Assembly (NCBI RefSeq): GCF_003123685.1
Contig: NZ_QCYJ01000137.1
Coordinates: 62,001-126,000, forward strand
Origin: Nocardia aurea
GTDB taxonomy: Bacteria > Actinomycetota > Actinomycetes > Mycobacteriales > Mycobacteriaceae
Length of the DNA stretch: 64,000 nt
Direction of reading: 5' to 3'
In this document: positions 42,261-51,371 of the stretch, in pieces
How the letters are laid out: every line of letters begins with the position of its first letter
How positions within the stretch are numbered: position 1 is the first letter of the stretch
Notes under the pieces: model-generated
What the model saw: the letters and a program-made list of their open reading frames with translations, nothing else
The model's database searches: none
Told to the model about the DNA's origin: nothing
Translations under genes and position numbers: made by a program

Positions 42261-42738
42261 GACTGTCCTCTCGCTTGTTGATCCACTCCACCCGGCGGCG
42301 CTGTGCGGGAAACGCATGGCAGCAGCGGGGGGCTTTCCGGAGCGAGGGGCGGGTGCCGTACGGCATCTCTCGCGCTCCGGCTTTCGCGCCTCGACTGTTC
42401 TGTGAGGCGGGCCACTCGACCCTATAGCAGTGACTTACATCTCGTCAACGAAAAACAATATTCGTTCTTTGTCTTTTGTTGGATGTTCGATCGCGCGCGG
42501 CCCGAGGGGGTCGCGTCGCCACCGACATCGGGTCGACCGACACATTTAATCTAATGTCATTCGGTTATCGCCGCAATACCCGTGCCCACCGGACGCACGG
42601 ATCCGAACGGTCCGCGCGCGGGAAGCTCCGGTTCTCGGACATGCTCCGGGAACGCCCGTCACCGGCGAATAGTGTTCGCCGACAGCTGAGTTCGTGGACT
42701 CACCCTGCTTCGCGCGGTGGGCGTATCGGCCGATCGCG
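42261..42738. other. 478-bp intergenic region upstream of the SDR-ALDH unit
   Basis: No convincing gene; a plus-strand open frame at 42303-42554 lacks any family feature. It has an AT-rich block at 42420-42480 with an inverted repeat (AACGAA at 42447-42452, TTCGTT at 42461-42466) and one of the best operator copies at 42547-42567. Confidence 0.6.
42547..42567. promoter_or_regulatory. Recurrent inverted-repeat operator candidate, site 12 (SDR-ALDH unit)
   Basis: Arms TAATCTAATG and CATTCGGTTA around a central T match the consensus at 18 of 20 positions, the best copy after site 13. It is 286 bases from the SDR start, farther than other copies. Confidence 0.7.
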
Positions 42739-45156
42739 CTACCCGGCGACCACCGGTCGCGGCAGCGCGGGATCGTCGGCCGGTGGCTGAAGCACCCCGG
42801 CGCGAACCAGGTCGTCGATCTCCTCGACACCCATGCCGAGCAGTTCGGCGCAGATCGACCGGGTCTGCTCACCCGCGAGCGGGGCGGGCCGGGTGGGCGG
42901 GTCCGCGATCTCGGCGAAGGCGGCGGCGCGCGCGGTCGCGGGCAGCCCCGCGCGCAGCAATGCGTGCTCGACCGTCGTGTAGGTGCCGCGCTCGGAAAGG
43001 TGTGGATCATCGAGCAGCTGCGGCAACCGCAGCATCGCCCCCGCGGGCACACCCGCCGCCTGCAACATCGCCGACGCGGCCAATGGGTCGCGCTCGCGCA
43101 GCCAGGCGGCGACGGCGGCATCGAGCTCGGCCCGGTGGGCGAGACGCCCGGCCGTCGTCGCGAATCGCGCGTCGGTCGCCAGATCCGCGCGACCGAGCAC
43201 ACCGCACAGGGCGGTCCACTCGCGGTCGTCACCCACGGTGACGACGCACCACTCGTCCTCGCCCGCGCAGGCATACACGCCGCCGGGCGCGGTGTAGGGG
43301 TCGGCGTTTCCGGTCGCGGTCACCGTGCCGGGACGCAATCCCTCGGTCACGAGTTGGACGCCGAGTTGCACCAATGCCGTATCCGCCTGCGCCACCTCGA
43401 TATTCGCGCCACGACCGGTTCGAATACGGCCGATAAGCGTGGCGAGCACGGCGGTCGCGGTGATGTGGGCGGCGATGTGATCGGGGTAGACGGTGGAACC
43501 GTCACACAGCAGTTCGGCGTCGTCGGGATAGCGCCACAGCGCCGAGACCCCGCAGGACGCGCGCACCAGCGGCCCGTAGCCGAGCCGGGTGCGCCACGGG
43601 CCCGAGCCGCCGAACGCGCTCGACTCGGAGACGACGATGCCGGGATTGATCCGCGCCAGCGCCTCGTAGGACAGCCCCATCGAGGCCAGGGTGCCCGGCT
43701 TGAAATTCGCCAGCACCACATCGGCGTTCGCGACCAGGCGGCGAAAGATGTCGGCCCCCCGCGCACTACGCAGGTCGAGTCCGAGACTGCGTTTGTTGCG
43801 ATGCCCCCAGGCCACCGACGCGGCCAGTGCCGCACCTCGTTTGGACTGGCGCAGGCCGTCCGGGAAATTCGCGTTCTCGATCTTGATCACGTCGGCGCCG
43901 TAGTCCGCGAACTGTCGGCTCAACTCGGCGCCGAATACGATCACGCCGAGATCGAGCACCCGCAATCCGGCCAGCGGCGCGAGTTCCGGGCCAATGTCAC
44001 CCACCGCGACGTCGGTTTCGCGCGCGGGGTCGACGGTATCGTCGTGTTCGCCGAGTTCGGGTGCCCTGCGACGGAATCCGGCGCGTTCACCGTCGATCGA
44101 GACATATCCCGACGGCACCCGCGCACGGTGACCGGGGGCGATCTCCACGTCGACCAGTGAGCCGGAGGCGGCGAAATGTTCGGCCTCGAGCACTTCGGTC
44201 AAGGTGTGCACGCCGCCGACCGGAACACCGCGTCGCGCCCCCTCGGCGACCAACTCCCGCTGGGTGTGATCGGCGAACAGTCGCTCGATCAGCGGGTGCA
44301 GCGTGGCGGCCGCGGCGAACCTGGCCGGAATCGTGTCGTATTTCGGATCGGCGAATTCCGCAGGCTCACCGAGCCATTCGAACATGCCGCGCCACTGGCG
44401 CCGGGCCAGCAGACAGATACGGACGTGGCCGTCCCCGCACGGGAACACCGGGTAGAAATCCGCGGCATCGGGCCGGTTGCGCGGAAAGTCCTCCGAACGC
44501 CCCGCGGCGGCCGACCCCTGGGTGCCGAATCCGGGGTCGAATCCGTGCACCATCGCTTCGAAGGCCGACAGGTCGACCGTCTCTCCCCGACCGGTGCGCA
44601 GGCGACGGTAGTAGGCGAGCAGCGCGGCCCACGCGGCGTGCGCGCCGACCGTTTCCTCGACCAGGCCGACCGGCGGCAGCAGTGGCTCGGCGCCGGGAGC
44701 GCCCGAGCGGGACAGCACCCCCGACAGCGCGTACAGCACCTGTTCGCTCGCGGCCCAGTCCCGGTAGGGGCCGGTCTGTCCGAAGCCGGTGATCGACACC
44801 CAGACCAGCGCGGGAGCGAGGGCACGCAGATCGGCCGCGCCGACTCCCCTGCCGTCGAGCCCTCCCGGTCCGAAGGATTCGACGACGATATCCGCGCCGA
44901 GTGCGAGCGCGCGCAATCGGTCACGTCCCTCGGCATCGTCGATGTCGAGTGTGATGCTCAGTTTGTTGGCATTGCGCAGTGCGAACGGGATGCTGACCCC
45001 GTCGACGACGGGTTGCGCGGTGCGCGAACGTGATCCGGCCGATGGCTCCACGCGGATCACCTCCGCCCCCAAGTCCGCGAGGTATCGGCCGCAGGATTCG
45101 CCGAGACCGTCGGTCAGGTCGAGAACGCGGATCCCGTTCAGCGGAAGTGCCATCAT
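42739..45156 (-). CDS. Double-domain family III CoA-transferase (CaiB/BaiF fusion)
   Basis: An 805-residue protein made of two CaiB/BaiF-type CoA-transferase domains in a row. Domain 1 spans ~1-370 (ALPLNGIRVLDLTDGLGESCGRYLADLGAEVIRVEP...NKLSITLD). Domain 2 spans ~395-800 (LAGLRVLDLGVIVFGAELSRQFADYGADVIKIE...NKRSLGLDLRS). At the position where domain 2 has an Asp (EVAQADTAL), domain 1 has a Glu (DLSAFEAM), so the two halves may not be equally active. The family moves CoA between organic acids without ATP. Gene starts 28 bases after the ALDH stop in the Ltp/DUF35 operon. Confidence 0.9.
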   Translation of the reverse strand: MMALPLNGIRVLDLTDGLGESCGRYLADLGAEVIRVEPSAGSRSRTAQPVVDGVSIPFALRNANKLSITLDIDDAEGRDRLRALALGADIVVESFGPGGLDGRGVGAADLRALAPALVWVSITGFGQTGPYRDWAASEQVLYALSGVLSRSGAPGAEPLLPPVGLVEETVGAHAAWAALLAYYRRLRTGRGETVDLSAFEAMVHGFDPGFGTQGSAAAGRSEDFPRNRPDAADFYPVFPCGDGHVRICLLARRQWRGMFEWLGEPAEFADPKYDTIPARFAAAATLHPLIERLFADHTQRELVAEGARRGVPVGGVHTLTEVLEAEHFAASGSLVDVEIAPGHRARVPSGYVSIDGERAGFRRRAPELGEHDDTVDPARETDVAVGDIGPELAPLAGLRVLDLGVIVFGAELSRQFADYGADVIKIENANFPDGLRQSKRGAALAASVAWGHRNKRSLGLDLRSARGADIFRRLVANADVVLANFKPGTLASMGLSYEALARINPGIVVSESSAFGGSGPWRTRLGYGPLVRASCGVSALWRYPDDAELLCDGSTVYPDHIAAHITATAVLATLIGRIRTGRGANIEVAQADTALVQLGVQLVTEGLRPGTVTATGNADPYTAPGGVYACAGEDEWCVVTVGDDREWTALCGVLGRADLATDARFATTAGRLAHRAELDAAVAAWLRERDPLAASAMLQAAGVPAGAMLRLPQLLDDPHLSERGTYTTVEHALLRAGLPATARAAAFAEIADPPTRPAPLAGEQTRSICAELLGMGVEEIDDLVRAGVLQPPADDPALPRPVVAG

Positions 45157-45184
45157 CTGCTCCGTGTGATCGTGCGGTGTGCTG

Positions 45185-46633
45185 TCAGCGGGTTGCGAAG
45201 TAGACGGACTTGGCGCTGTAGTAGGGCGCCAGTCCCTCCGGGCCGAGTTCGCGTCCGAGCCCGGAAGCCTTGACGCCGCCGAAGGGCGCGGCCAAGTCGA
45301 GCGCGTAGTGGTTGACTCCGACGGTGCCGCTGTGAATCCGGTCGGCGATCGCCAGTCCGCGTTCCTCGTCGGTGGTCCACACGGTGCCGCCCAGGCCGTA
45401 TTCGGAGTCGTTGGCGATCGCGACGGCCTCGTCCTCGTCGCCGTATTCGGTGATGGTCAGTACCGGGCCGAAGATCTCCTCCTGCGCGATCCGCGCCGCG
45501 TTGTCGACTCCGGCGAAGACGGTCGGTTCGACGAACCACCCGAGGGTTCGGTCCGGGGGTACACCGCCGCCGGTCGTGACGCGATAGCCGGCGGCTCGTC
45601 CGGCCTCGACGTAGCCGAGCACCCGCTCCCGTTGCGCCGCGCTGACCAGCGGGCCGATCTGCGTCGCCCGGTCGAGCGGATCGCCGATCACCAGGCCGCG
45701 TACCGTCTCGGTCACCAATTCGACCACCCGCGAATACGATTCGCGCGGCGCGAGGATCCTGGTGCCCGCGTGGCAGGTCTGGCCGTTGTTGACCAGCGAC
45801 ACCTCGAGCAGGTTCGCGGCGAACAGGTCCAGATCGGCGTCGGCGGTCACGATGGACGCCGATTTGCCGCCGAGTTCGAGCGTCACCGGACGCAGCAGCC
45901 GACCGCACACCTCGCCGATAGCGCGACCCGCGGGGGTGGATCCGGTGAAGGCCACCTTGGCCACGCCGGGATGCCGGACCAGGTACGCACCGGCCTCTCG
46001 GCCTGCGGGCACCACGTTGAGCACACCCGCGGGCAGACCGGCCTCCAGTGCCGCATCGGCGAAAACGAAAGCGTCGAGCGATGTTTCGGGTGAGGGCTTG
46101 AGCACCACGGTGCAGCCCGCCGCCAGCGCGGGGGCGATCTTCATCGCGGCGAGGGATTGCGGATAGTTCCACGGCGTGATCGCGGCGACCACGCCGACCG
46201 GTTCACGCCGCACCACGGTCCGGCCGCCGAACGCGCTCGGGCGGACATCGTCGACATCGGCACGGCGGATCAGGTCGGCGTAATACGTGACCATGAGACC
46301 GGGCGCGTACCCGTTGACCCCGACCGACAGCTTGATCGGCATGCCGTTCTCGCGGCTGGCGAGTACGGCGGTCTGCTTGGCCCGAGCGTTCAGCGCGGCC
46401 GCGAACCGGTCCAGGTGGTCGGCGCGCCGCGCGGGCGACAACGCCCGCCAGGTGCCGAGCGCCGCCCCCGCCGCGGCGACGGCGGCATCGATATCGGCGG
46501 TGCCCGCCATCGCGGCACGACCGAGCACCTTCTCGGTGGCGGCCTCGATCACGTCGAATCCGTCGGCGAGTTCCGGGGCGGTCCACTCGCCACCGATGAA
46601 CAACTCCGGCCGGTCGAGGGTGTTGGTGTGCAT
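45185..46633 (-). CDS. NAD(P)-dependent aldehyde dehydrogenase
   Basis: A 482-residue ALDH with all catalytic residues: Cys287 (NNGQTCHAG), Glu253 (LELGGKSAS), Asn156 (PWNYPQ) and Lys179 (LKPSPET). It belongs to the Ltp/DUF35 operon and could oxidise the aldehyde or ketone-linked fragment released by retro-aldol cleavage. It lies 15 bases after the thiolase-like gene. It is clearly distinct from the ALDH at 39935-41422. Confidence 0.92.
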   Translation of the reverse strand: MHTNTLDRPELFIGGEWTAPELADGFDVIEAATEKVLGRAAMAGTADIDAAVAAAGAALGTWRALSPARRADHLDRFAAALNARAKQTAVLASRENGMPIKLSVGVNGYAPGLMVTYYADLIRRADVDDVRPSAFGGRTVVRREPVGVVAAITPWNYPQSLAAMKIAPALAAGCTVVLKPSPETSLDAFVFADAALEAGLPAGVLNVVPAGREAGAYLVRHPGVAKVAFTGSTPAGRAIGEVCGRLLRPVTLELGGKSASIVTADADLDLFAANLLEVSLVNNGQTCHAGTRILAPRESYSRVVELVTETVRGLVIGDPLDRATQIGPLVSAAQRERVLGYVEAGRAAGYRVTTGGGVPPDRTLGWFVEPTVFAGVDNAARIAQEEIFGPVLTITEYGDEDEAVAIANDSEYGLGGTVWTTDEERGLAIADRIHSGTVGVNHYALDLAAPFGGVKASGLGRELGPEGLAPYYSAKSVYFATR

Positions 46634-46648
46634 ATCAGTCCTTGGCTG

Positions 46649-47830
46649 TCAGAGGGTGTCTTCGTGGCCGAAGAGCGTCGAGCTGACCAACGGCGCCATC
46701 GGCCCGCCGATGAACAGCGAGGTGCGCGCGCCCGCGACGGGATTGGTCGAGGTGCCTCGGATCTGTCGGACCGCCTCGACCGCGAGGCCCATACCGTTGA
46801 CGAACGAGTCGGCGATATTCCCGCCGCTGGTGTTGACCGGCAGTTTTCCGATTCCGGCCGTTAGGTTGTCGACGGTGAGCACCTCGCCCGCGGCGGGGCC
46901 GGGCTGGGCCAGACCGTGGTCGATCAGCGCCGCGACGGCGGGGCCGCTGAAGTTCTCGTACACCTGCACGACGTCGATGTCGTCGGGTCCGAGCCCCGCG
47001 CCCGCCCAGAGCCGGTCCGCGACCCCGGATCGCCCGGGGCGACCGGAGAATCCGGCGGAGGTGTAGAGGTCGTCGTTGTCGATGATCGAGGAGTAACCGC
47101 CGGGCGCGCCCTGGGCTCCCGACAGCAGGTAGGCCGCGTCCGGGCGCATACTCTTGGCGCGCTCGGCCGAGACCAGTACCAGCGCGACCGCGCCGTCGCT
47201 CTCGCGCGAGCAGTCGAAGAGGTGGAACGGCTCGGTGATCAGCCGTGAGGCCTCGTAGGTCGCCTCGTCCAGCGGCGTGCCGTACCCCGCCGCGGTGGGA
47301 TTGTTCTGGGCGTGCCGGTAGGCGGCGAGCACCAGCGCGCGCATCGCCTCGCGTGGCACGCCGTCGTGTTCGAGCAGCCGCTGGGTGCGCAGCGCGCATA
47401 CCTGGGCGGGCGAGCCGACGCCGTGCGCGAGATAGTGCGGCCCGTAGAAGTACTTCGCGTAGCCGAGGCGTCCGGTGTTCTCCTGAGCCATCGAGCGGTA
47501 CACCACGACGGTCTCGGCCTGCCCGGTCGCGATCGCGACCGCGGCGTTGTTGATCGCGGCCGCGACGGCGCCGCCGCCGCCGCCCCACATCATCGTGGAC
47601 CAGCGCACGTCCTCGACCATCAGCGCGCCGCCGAGGATCGCGCCGTCGTGGCCGCCGCCCGCGTAGGAGACGAAACCGTCGAGTTCTCTCGGCGAGACGC
47701 CCGCGTCGGCACAGGCCGCCACGATGGCCTCCAACGTCATCCGCAGTTCGCCGTGCGGGGATTCGCCGCGCCGGTAGTGCAGTTCACAGACGCCGACGAC
47801 CGCGGCGGCGCCGCGTAGGACGATGCTCAT
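46649..47830 (-). CDS. Thiolase-fold lipid-transfer protein, Ltp2-like putative aldolase
   Basis: A 393-residue thiolase-fold protein without the thiolase catalytic residues. Where Cys should be it reads MMWGGGGGAVAAAI; NEAFA is replaced by VYENFSG; the GHPxGxSG block is replaced by SGGNIADSFVNGMG. Such Ltp-type proteins paired with a DUF35 protein act as retro-aldolases on steroid side-chain CoA esters (Ltp2 with the DUF35 part of ChsH2). Its ATG overlaps the stop of the DUF35 gene, exactly the pairing expected. Function here is inferred from that. Confidence 0.88.
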   Translation of the reverse strand: MSIVLRGAAAVVGVCELHYRRGESPHGELRMTLEAIVAACADAGVSPRELDGFVSYAGGGHDGAILGGALMVEDVRWSTMMWGGGGGAVAAAINNAAVAIATGQAETVVVYRSMAQENTGRLGYAKYFYGPHYLAHGVGSPAQVCALRTQRLLEHDGVPREAMRALVLAAYRHAQNNPTAAGYGTPLDEATYEASRLITEPFHLFDCSRESDGAVALVLVSAERAKSMRPDAAYLLSGAQGAPGGYSSIIDNDDLYTSAGFSGRPGRSGVADRLWAGAGLGPDDIDVVQVYENFSGPAVAALIDHGLAQPGPAAGEVLTVDNLTAGIGKLPVNTSGGNIADSFVNGMGLAVEAVRQIRGTSTNPVAGARTSLFIGGPMAPLVSSTLFGHEDTL

Positions 47831-48282
47831 ACCTGTTCTCCTCGTGCCGCGCCGCGGCGCCAGCGCAGCAGCGGCCACGTCGCGCCCTCGTCGAGTTCGA
47901 TATGTCCGGTCACCGGATCGCCGATGCGGACCCGATCGGTGTCCTCGCCGGTGAGGATGCCGAGCACCCTGCGGTTTCCGGCATTCGGCAGCGCGACCAG
48001 GACGGTCACGTACGGAACCCGCTCGGCGAGTTCGGTGATGAACGGGTAGTGGCTGCGCGACCAGCTGTAGACGGTGCCGACCGGGTCGACCGGTTCCCAG
48101 CCCGGGTCGAAGGTGTGGCAGTGGCCGCAGATCCACTGCGGGCCCCAGATCCATTCGCGGCACCGCGTGCAACGTTGCAGTCGCAGTTCACCGGCGCGCA
48201 GACCGTCCCAGTACGGCTGGTCGAGGCCGTCCTCGGCCGGTCCCCACGGGAGTTCGAGCACGGCGGCCGCGTCGTCGCTCAT
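47827..48282 (-). CDS. DUF35 OB-fold/zinc-ribbon protein, aldolase partner
   Basis: A 151-residue DUF35 protein. An N-terminal rubredoxin-like zinc ribbon (Cys38, Cys41, Cys52, Cys55) is followed by an OB fold (DPVGTVYSWSRSHYPF...VLVALPN...IGDPVTGHI). DUF35 domains dock on Ltp aldolases and acyl-CoA hydratases and complete the active complex. It overlaps both neighbours (ATGA upstream and downstream), which supports 1:1 production with the thiolase-like protein. Confidence 0.88.
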   Translation of the reverse strand: MSDDAAAVLELPWGPAEDGLDQPYWDGLRAGELRLQRCTRCREWIWGPQWICGHCHTFDPGWEPVDPVGTVYSWSRSHYPFITELAERVPYVTVLVALPNAGNRRVLGILTGEDTDRVRIGDPVTGHIELDEGATWPLLRWRRGAARGEQV

Positions 48283-48593
48283 GCCGACGTTCCGGTGGCC
48301 GGGAAGTTCTCGAGGCGCGCGGCTTTCCACTGCCCGTCACGCGACTCCCAGATGGAACGGAGACCGATCACGCCCTCGGGGGTCGCGTAGACGGTCTCGC
48401 CGATTCTGATGTCGCCCTCGGCACGGACGTCCTTGATCTCGAAACCGTCGACCGCGCCGCGCGGGACGCTCACTCCGTCGAACACCGTGGCGAGATTCTC
48501 CTGGACCATATCGGCCAGCGCGGCTTTCATATCGCCGGACACCACATGGCCGACGTGCCGCTCGTACACCTCGCGGAAGTCCTCTGCGGACAT
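48279..48593 (-). CDS. NTF2/SnoaL-like protein
   Basis: A 104-residue cone-shaped NTF2-like fold protein (EVYERHVGHVVSGDMKAALADM at the start, IWESRDGQWKAARLENFP at the end). Members are small hydratases, isomerases or ligand-binding proteins; no catalytic set can be named. It starts its operon: AAGGAG lies 7 bases before the ATG and the best operator copy is 59 bases upstream. Tightly joined to the DUF35/Ltp pair, so it probably acts on the same CoA ester, perhaps taking the role that a MaoC-like hydratase has in ChsH1/ChsH2/Ltp2. Confidence 0.75.
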   Translation of the reverse strand: MSAEDFREVYERHVGHVVSGDMKAALADMVQENLATVFDGVSVPRGAVDGFEIKDVRAEGDIRIGETVYATPEGVIGLRSIWESRDGQWKAARLENFPATGTSA

Positions 48594-48652
48594 GTCGAAA
48601 CTCCTTCTTCCCGACCCCGGAGCGGCGTCCACCGCCCGGGATCGATCCCATT

Positions 48653-48673
48653 TAACCTTATGTCATTAGGTTA
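48653..48673. promoter_or_regulatory. Recurrent inverted-repeat operator, site 13 (best copy; NTF2/DUF35/Ltp operon)
   Basis: Arms TAACCTTATG and CATTAGGTTA around a central T are self-complementary at 9 of 10 positions. It lies 59 bases upstream of the NTF2-like gene and serves as the reference for the other sites. Confidence 0.75.
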
Positions 48674-48720
48674 TTTACAGCAATGCCGAATAGCGCAATG
48701 CCCACCCGGTGAACTTTTCG

Positions 48721-50208
48721 CTACCTCCGGGCGAACCGGAACTCCCCGTTGGTGGTCACCGCGATCGGCTCACTCGCGACATCGACCTCCACCAGGCGCG
48801 CCAGGGCTTCCGGTTCGACGGTCGTCGCCAGCGTCCTGCCGCCGTCGGGGGTGCGGGCGGCGACGAACGCGCGCTCGGGGACTCCGAGACGGTCGTGCGC
48901 CACCGTCCACGACTCCACCGTCGCGGCGCCGTCGAATTCCGGATGGGCCACCCTCGTGGATTCGCGGTCGACCAGCGGCTGCACGTTCTCCCGGCGGAAC
49001 CCCTCACTCGGCGGCTCGGTCCGGTAGACCCCGAACGCGTGTTTGGTCAGGTAGCCGCCGTTGGCGGTGAGCAGGCCGTAGCTGCCGGGCGATTCGCGCA
49101 ATCGGGTGGCGAGGGTCGCGATCGCGTGGGTGCTGTAGTTGTTCCACGGGCCGCCGGCGAACGTCAGCCCACCGGTCACGGTGAGCCGACGTCCGGGATC
49201 GTCGAGCGGCAATCCGAGTTCGGCGGCGGCCACCTGTACCGCGGAGGGGAAACAGGAGTACACGTCGACGTGCGCGAGATCGTCGAGGCCGATACCGGAT
49301 AATTCCAGCGCCCTCGCTCCGGCGACGCGGATCGCGGGCGATCGGTCCAATGCGGCGCGTTCGGCGATGTCGTAGGTGTCGTGCGCCTCGGTGCCCGCCT
49401 GCGGGAACACCCAGTTCTGGCGTGGAATGCAGAGCCGGGTGGCGACCTCGACCGAACACAGCAACAGCGCGGCACCCTGTTCGACCATATTGTTCGAGTT
49501 CAGCAGTTTGGTGTAGGGCCAACTGATCCAGCGGTTGTCCCGCGATGGCGTGACGATCTCGGACGCGGTGTATTCGCGCCGGGTCCACGCGTGCGGATTG
49601 GTGGAGGCGACCTTGCTGAAGCCCGACCACAGCGCGCCGATCACCTCGCGGTGTTCGTCCGTCGAACGGCCCGCGCTGACCCGCAGCGCCTGTTCGAACA
49701 GCGGGTACACATACGCCGGACGGTCGAGCAGGGCCCGCTTCTCGGTCACCGATCGCATCGGCACCTCGTCGACGAGCATCTGCGCCTTCGCGACGGATTC
49801 GTCCTGGATGGTCCAGTCGGGCCGAATGCCCTCGGCGCGCAACTTCATCCGACTACGCCAGGATTCCGCGCCGCCGATCAGGACGACCTCGGCCCGGCCC
49901 GCCGCGATATCCTCGCAGGCCCCGTTGACCAGAACCTGCGGGGTGCTCCCACCGCTGCCGGTGTATCCCGTGTGACGTGGCGTCGCGCCGACCAACGCGC
50001 CGACCAGCGCTCCGGGATCGCGGTAGCGCCAGGACAGCATGCCGACGAGTCGCACCGAATCGACGGAGCCGAGCAGCGCGGCGCTACCCGCCTCGTCGGC
50101 CGCCGCGCGCGCCGCGTCCGCGATCAGCTCGACCGGTTCGCGGCCACCGGACCGGTCGTTGATCTGGCCGCCGCCGACGAGGACGGGTGTGCGGGGATCG
50201 AGGCTCAC
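48721..50208 (-). CDS. Thiolase-fold protein, acetyl-CoA acetyltransferase-like, atypical
   Basis: A 495-residue thiolase-superfamily protein with a C-terminal extension of ~90 residues. The usual nucleophile region reads GYTGSGGSTPQVLV without Cys; the second block reads YSCFPSAVQ; the His region reads GGPWNNYSTHA. It belongs to the long Ltp-like or unusual thiolase group seen in actinobacterial CoA clusters. The GTG start overlaps the stop of the LLM gene. The reaction cannot be named; aldolase or condensation activity are possible. Confidence 0.82.
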   Translation of the reverse strand: MSLDPRTPVLVGGGQINDRSGGREPVELIADAARAAADEAGSAALLGSVDSVRLVGMLSWRYRDPGALVGALVGATPRHTGYTGSGGSTPQVLVNGACEDIAAGRAEVVLIGGAESWRSRMKLRAEGIRPDWTIQDESVAKAQMLVDEVPMRSVTEKRALLDRPAYVYPLFEQALRVSAGRSTDEHREVIGALWSGFSKVASTNPHAWTRREYTASEIVTPSRDNRWISWPYTKLLNSNNMVEQGAALLLCSVEVATRLCIPRQNWVFPQAGTEAHDTYDIAERAALDRSPAIRVAGARALELSGIGLDDLAHVDVYSCFPSAVQVAAAELGLPLDDPGRRLTVTGGLTFAGGPWNNYSTHAIATLATRLRESPGSYGLLTANGGYLTKHAFGVYRTEPPSEGFRRENVQPLVDRESTRVAHPEFDGAATVESWTVAHDRLGVPERAFVAARTPDGGRTLATTVEPEALARLVEVDVASEPIAVTTNGEFRFARR

Positions 50209-51242
50209 GACCGCACCGCCTCGAGAATGCGTTCCCGGCTTTCCGGGCGCGGCCAGCCACCGAGAATCATGGTGGTCAGGCAGGTGGGTTTCCAGCGTTT
50301 CACGATGTCCTCACAGATCTTGTCGACGGGACCGATCAGGGCGACGTCCTCGACCATCTCGGTCGGCACCGCCTGCGCGGCCTGATCGGCGCGACCGCTC
50401 AGGTACAGGGCCTGGATCTCCGCGCACGCCTCGCCCCAGCCCATCCGCGCGAAGACGTCGTTGTGGAAGTTCGCGCCCTTGGCGCCCATTCCCCCGGCGT
50501 ACAGCGCGACGGTCGGCTTGAGTATCGCCGCCGCCTTCTCCACGTCGTCGTCCTCGACCAGCCAGCACACATTGGCGACGTCGAAATCGTCGGCGGCGTG
50601 CCGGGCGCCCGCCCGGTCGAAACCCGCCGCGAGGGCGGCCCGGTAGAACTCGTCGGATTTCGGCGAGAACCACAGCGCGATCCAGCCGTCGGCGATCTCG
50701 GCGGCCAGCGCCACGTTCTTTGGCCCCTCGGCGCCCAGATAGACGGGAAGGTCGCGGCGCAGCGGGTGCACGATCGAGGAGAGCGGTTTGCCGAGTCCGG
50801 TACCGCCCTCGTACGGCAGTCGATAATGCTTGCCGCGGAAGGTGATCGGCTCCTCGCGGGCCCAGACCGCCCGCATGATCGCGATGTATTCCCGGGTCCG
50901 TTCCAGCGGCCGCGGATAGGGTTGGCCGTACCATCCCTCGACGACCTGCGGACCCGACGCGCCGATCCCGAGGATCATCCGGCCACCGCTGAGATGGTCG
51001 ACGGTCTGGGCCGCCATGGCCAGCGCGGTCGGGGTGCGCGCGGACATCTGGCAGACCGACGTCCCGAGCGCGATGGACGAGGTCCGCGCTCCCCACCAGG
51101 CCAGCGGCGTCAACGCGTCGGAGCCGTAGGTCTCGGCCGTCCAGAAACTGTCGACGCCGAGCGCCTCCGCCTCGGCCAGGGTCTGCTCGGTCCGCCGGGG
51201 TGGGCCCGCGCCCCAATACCCGGACATGACGCCGACCTTCAC
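50205..51242 (-). CDS. LLM-class, F420-dependent-type oxidoreductase
   Basis: A 345-residue luciferase-like TIM barrel of the F420-binding group: VGVMSGYWGAG at the start, SFWTAETYGSDAL, TSVCQMSARTPTALAMAAQTVDHLSGGRMILGIGASGPQVVEGW (cofactor loop) and ADGWIALWFSPK. These enzymes use F420H2 or FMNH2 to reduce double bonds or oxidise alcohols. GTG at 51242 (GAGG upstream) is chosen over an earlier in-frame ATG. It follows the amber-containing crotonase and overlaps the thiolase-fold gene. Confidence 0.88.
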   Translation of the reverse strand: MKVGVMSGYWGAGPPRRTEQTLAEAEALGVDSFWTAETYGSDALTPLAWWGARTSSIALGTSVCQMSARTPTALAMAAQTVDHLSGGRMILGIGASGPQVVEGWYGQPYPRPLERTREYIAIMRAVWAREEPITFRGKHYRLPYEGGTGLGKPLSSIVHPLRRDLPVYLGAEGPKNVALAAEIADGWIALWFSPKSDEFYRAALAAGFDRAGARHAADDFDVANVCWLVEDDDVEKAAAILKPTVALYAGGMGAKGANFHNDVFARMGWGEACAEIQALYLSGRADQAAQAVPTEMVEDVALIGPVDKICEDIVKRWKPTCLTTMILGGWPRPESRERILEAVRS

Positions 51243-51371
51243 GAGATCACCTCGATGTCGCCACACATACTCAAAGCTGTTGTCCTATCAGCGGTTCAGG
51301 TAGACCGGGGGGCGCTTCGCCAGAAACGCCCGGACGGCCTCGCGGTGGTCCTCGGTCATCGCGCTGAGGAT

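Noticed and set aside
42303..42554. Plus-strand 83-residue open frame between the SDR and the CoA-transferase
   Set aside because: No ribosome site, biased and motif-free composition, and it runs across an AT-rich regulatory block.
46649..50208. Calling both thiolase-fold proteins ordinary beta-ketothiolases
   Set aside because: Neither has the nucleophilic Cys or the GHPxGxSG His block; one is overlapped by a DUF35 gene, so a lyase/aldolase-type role is more likely.
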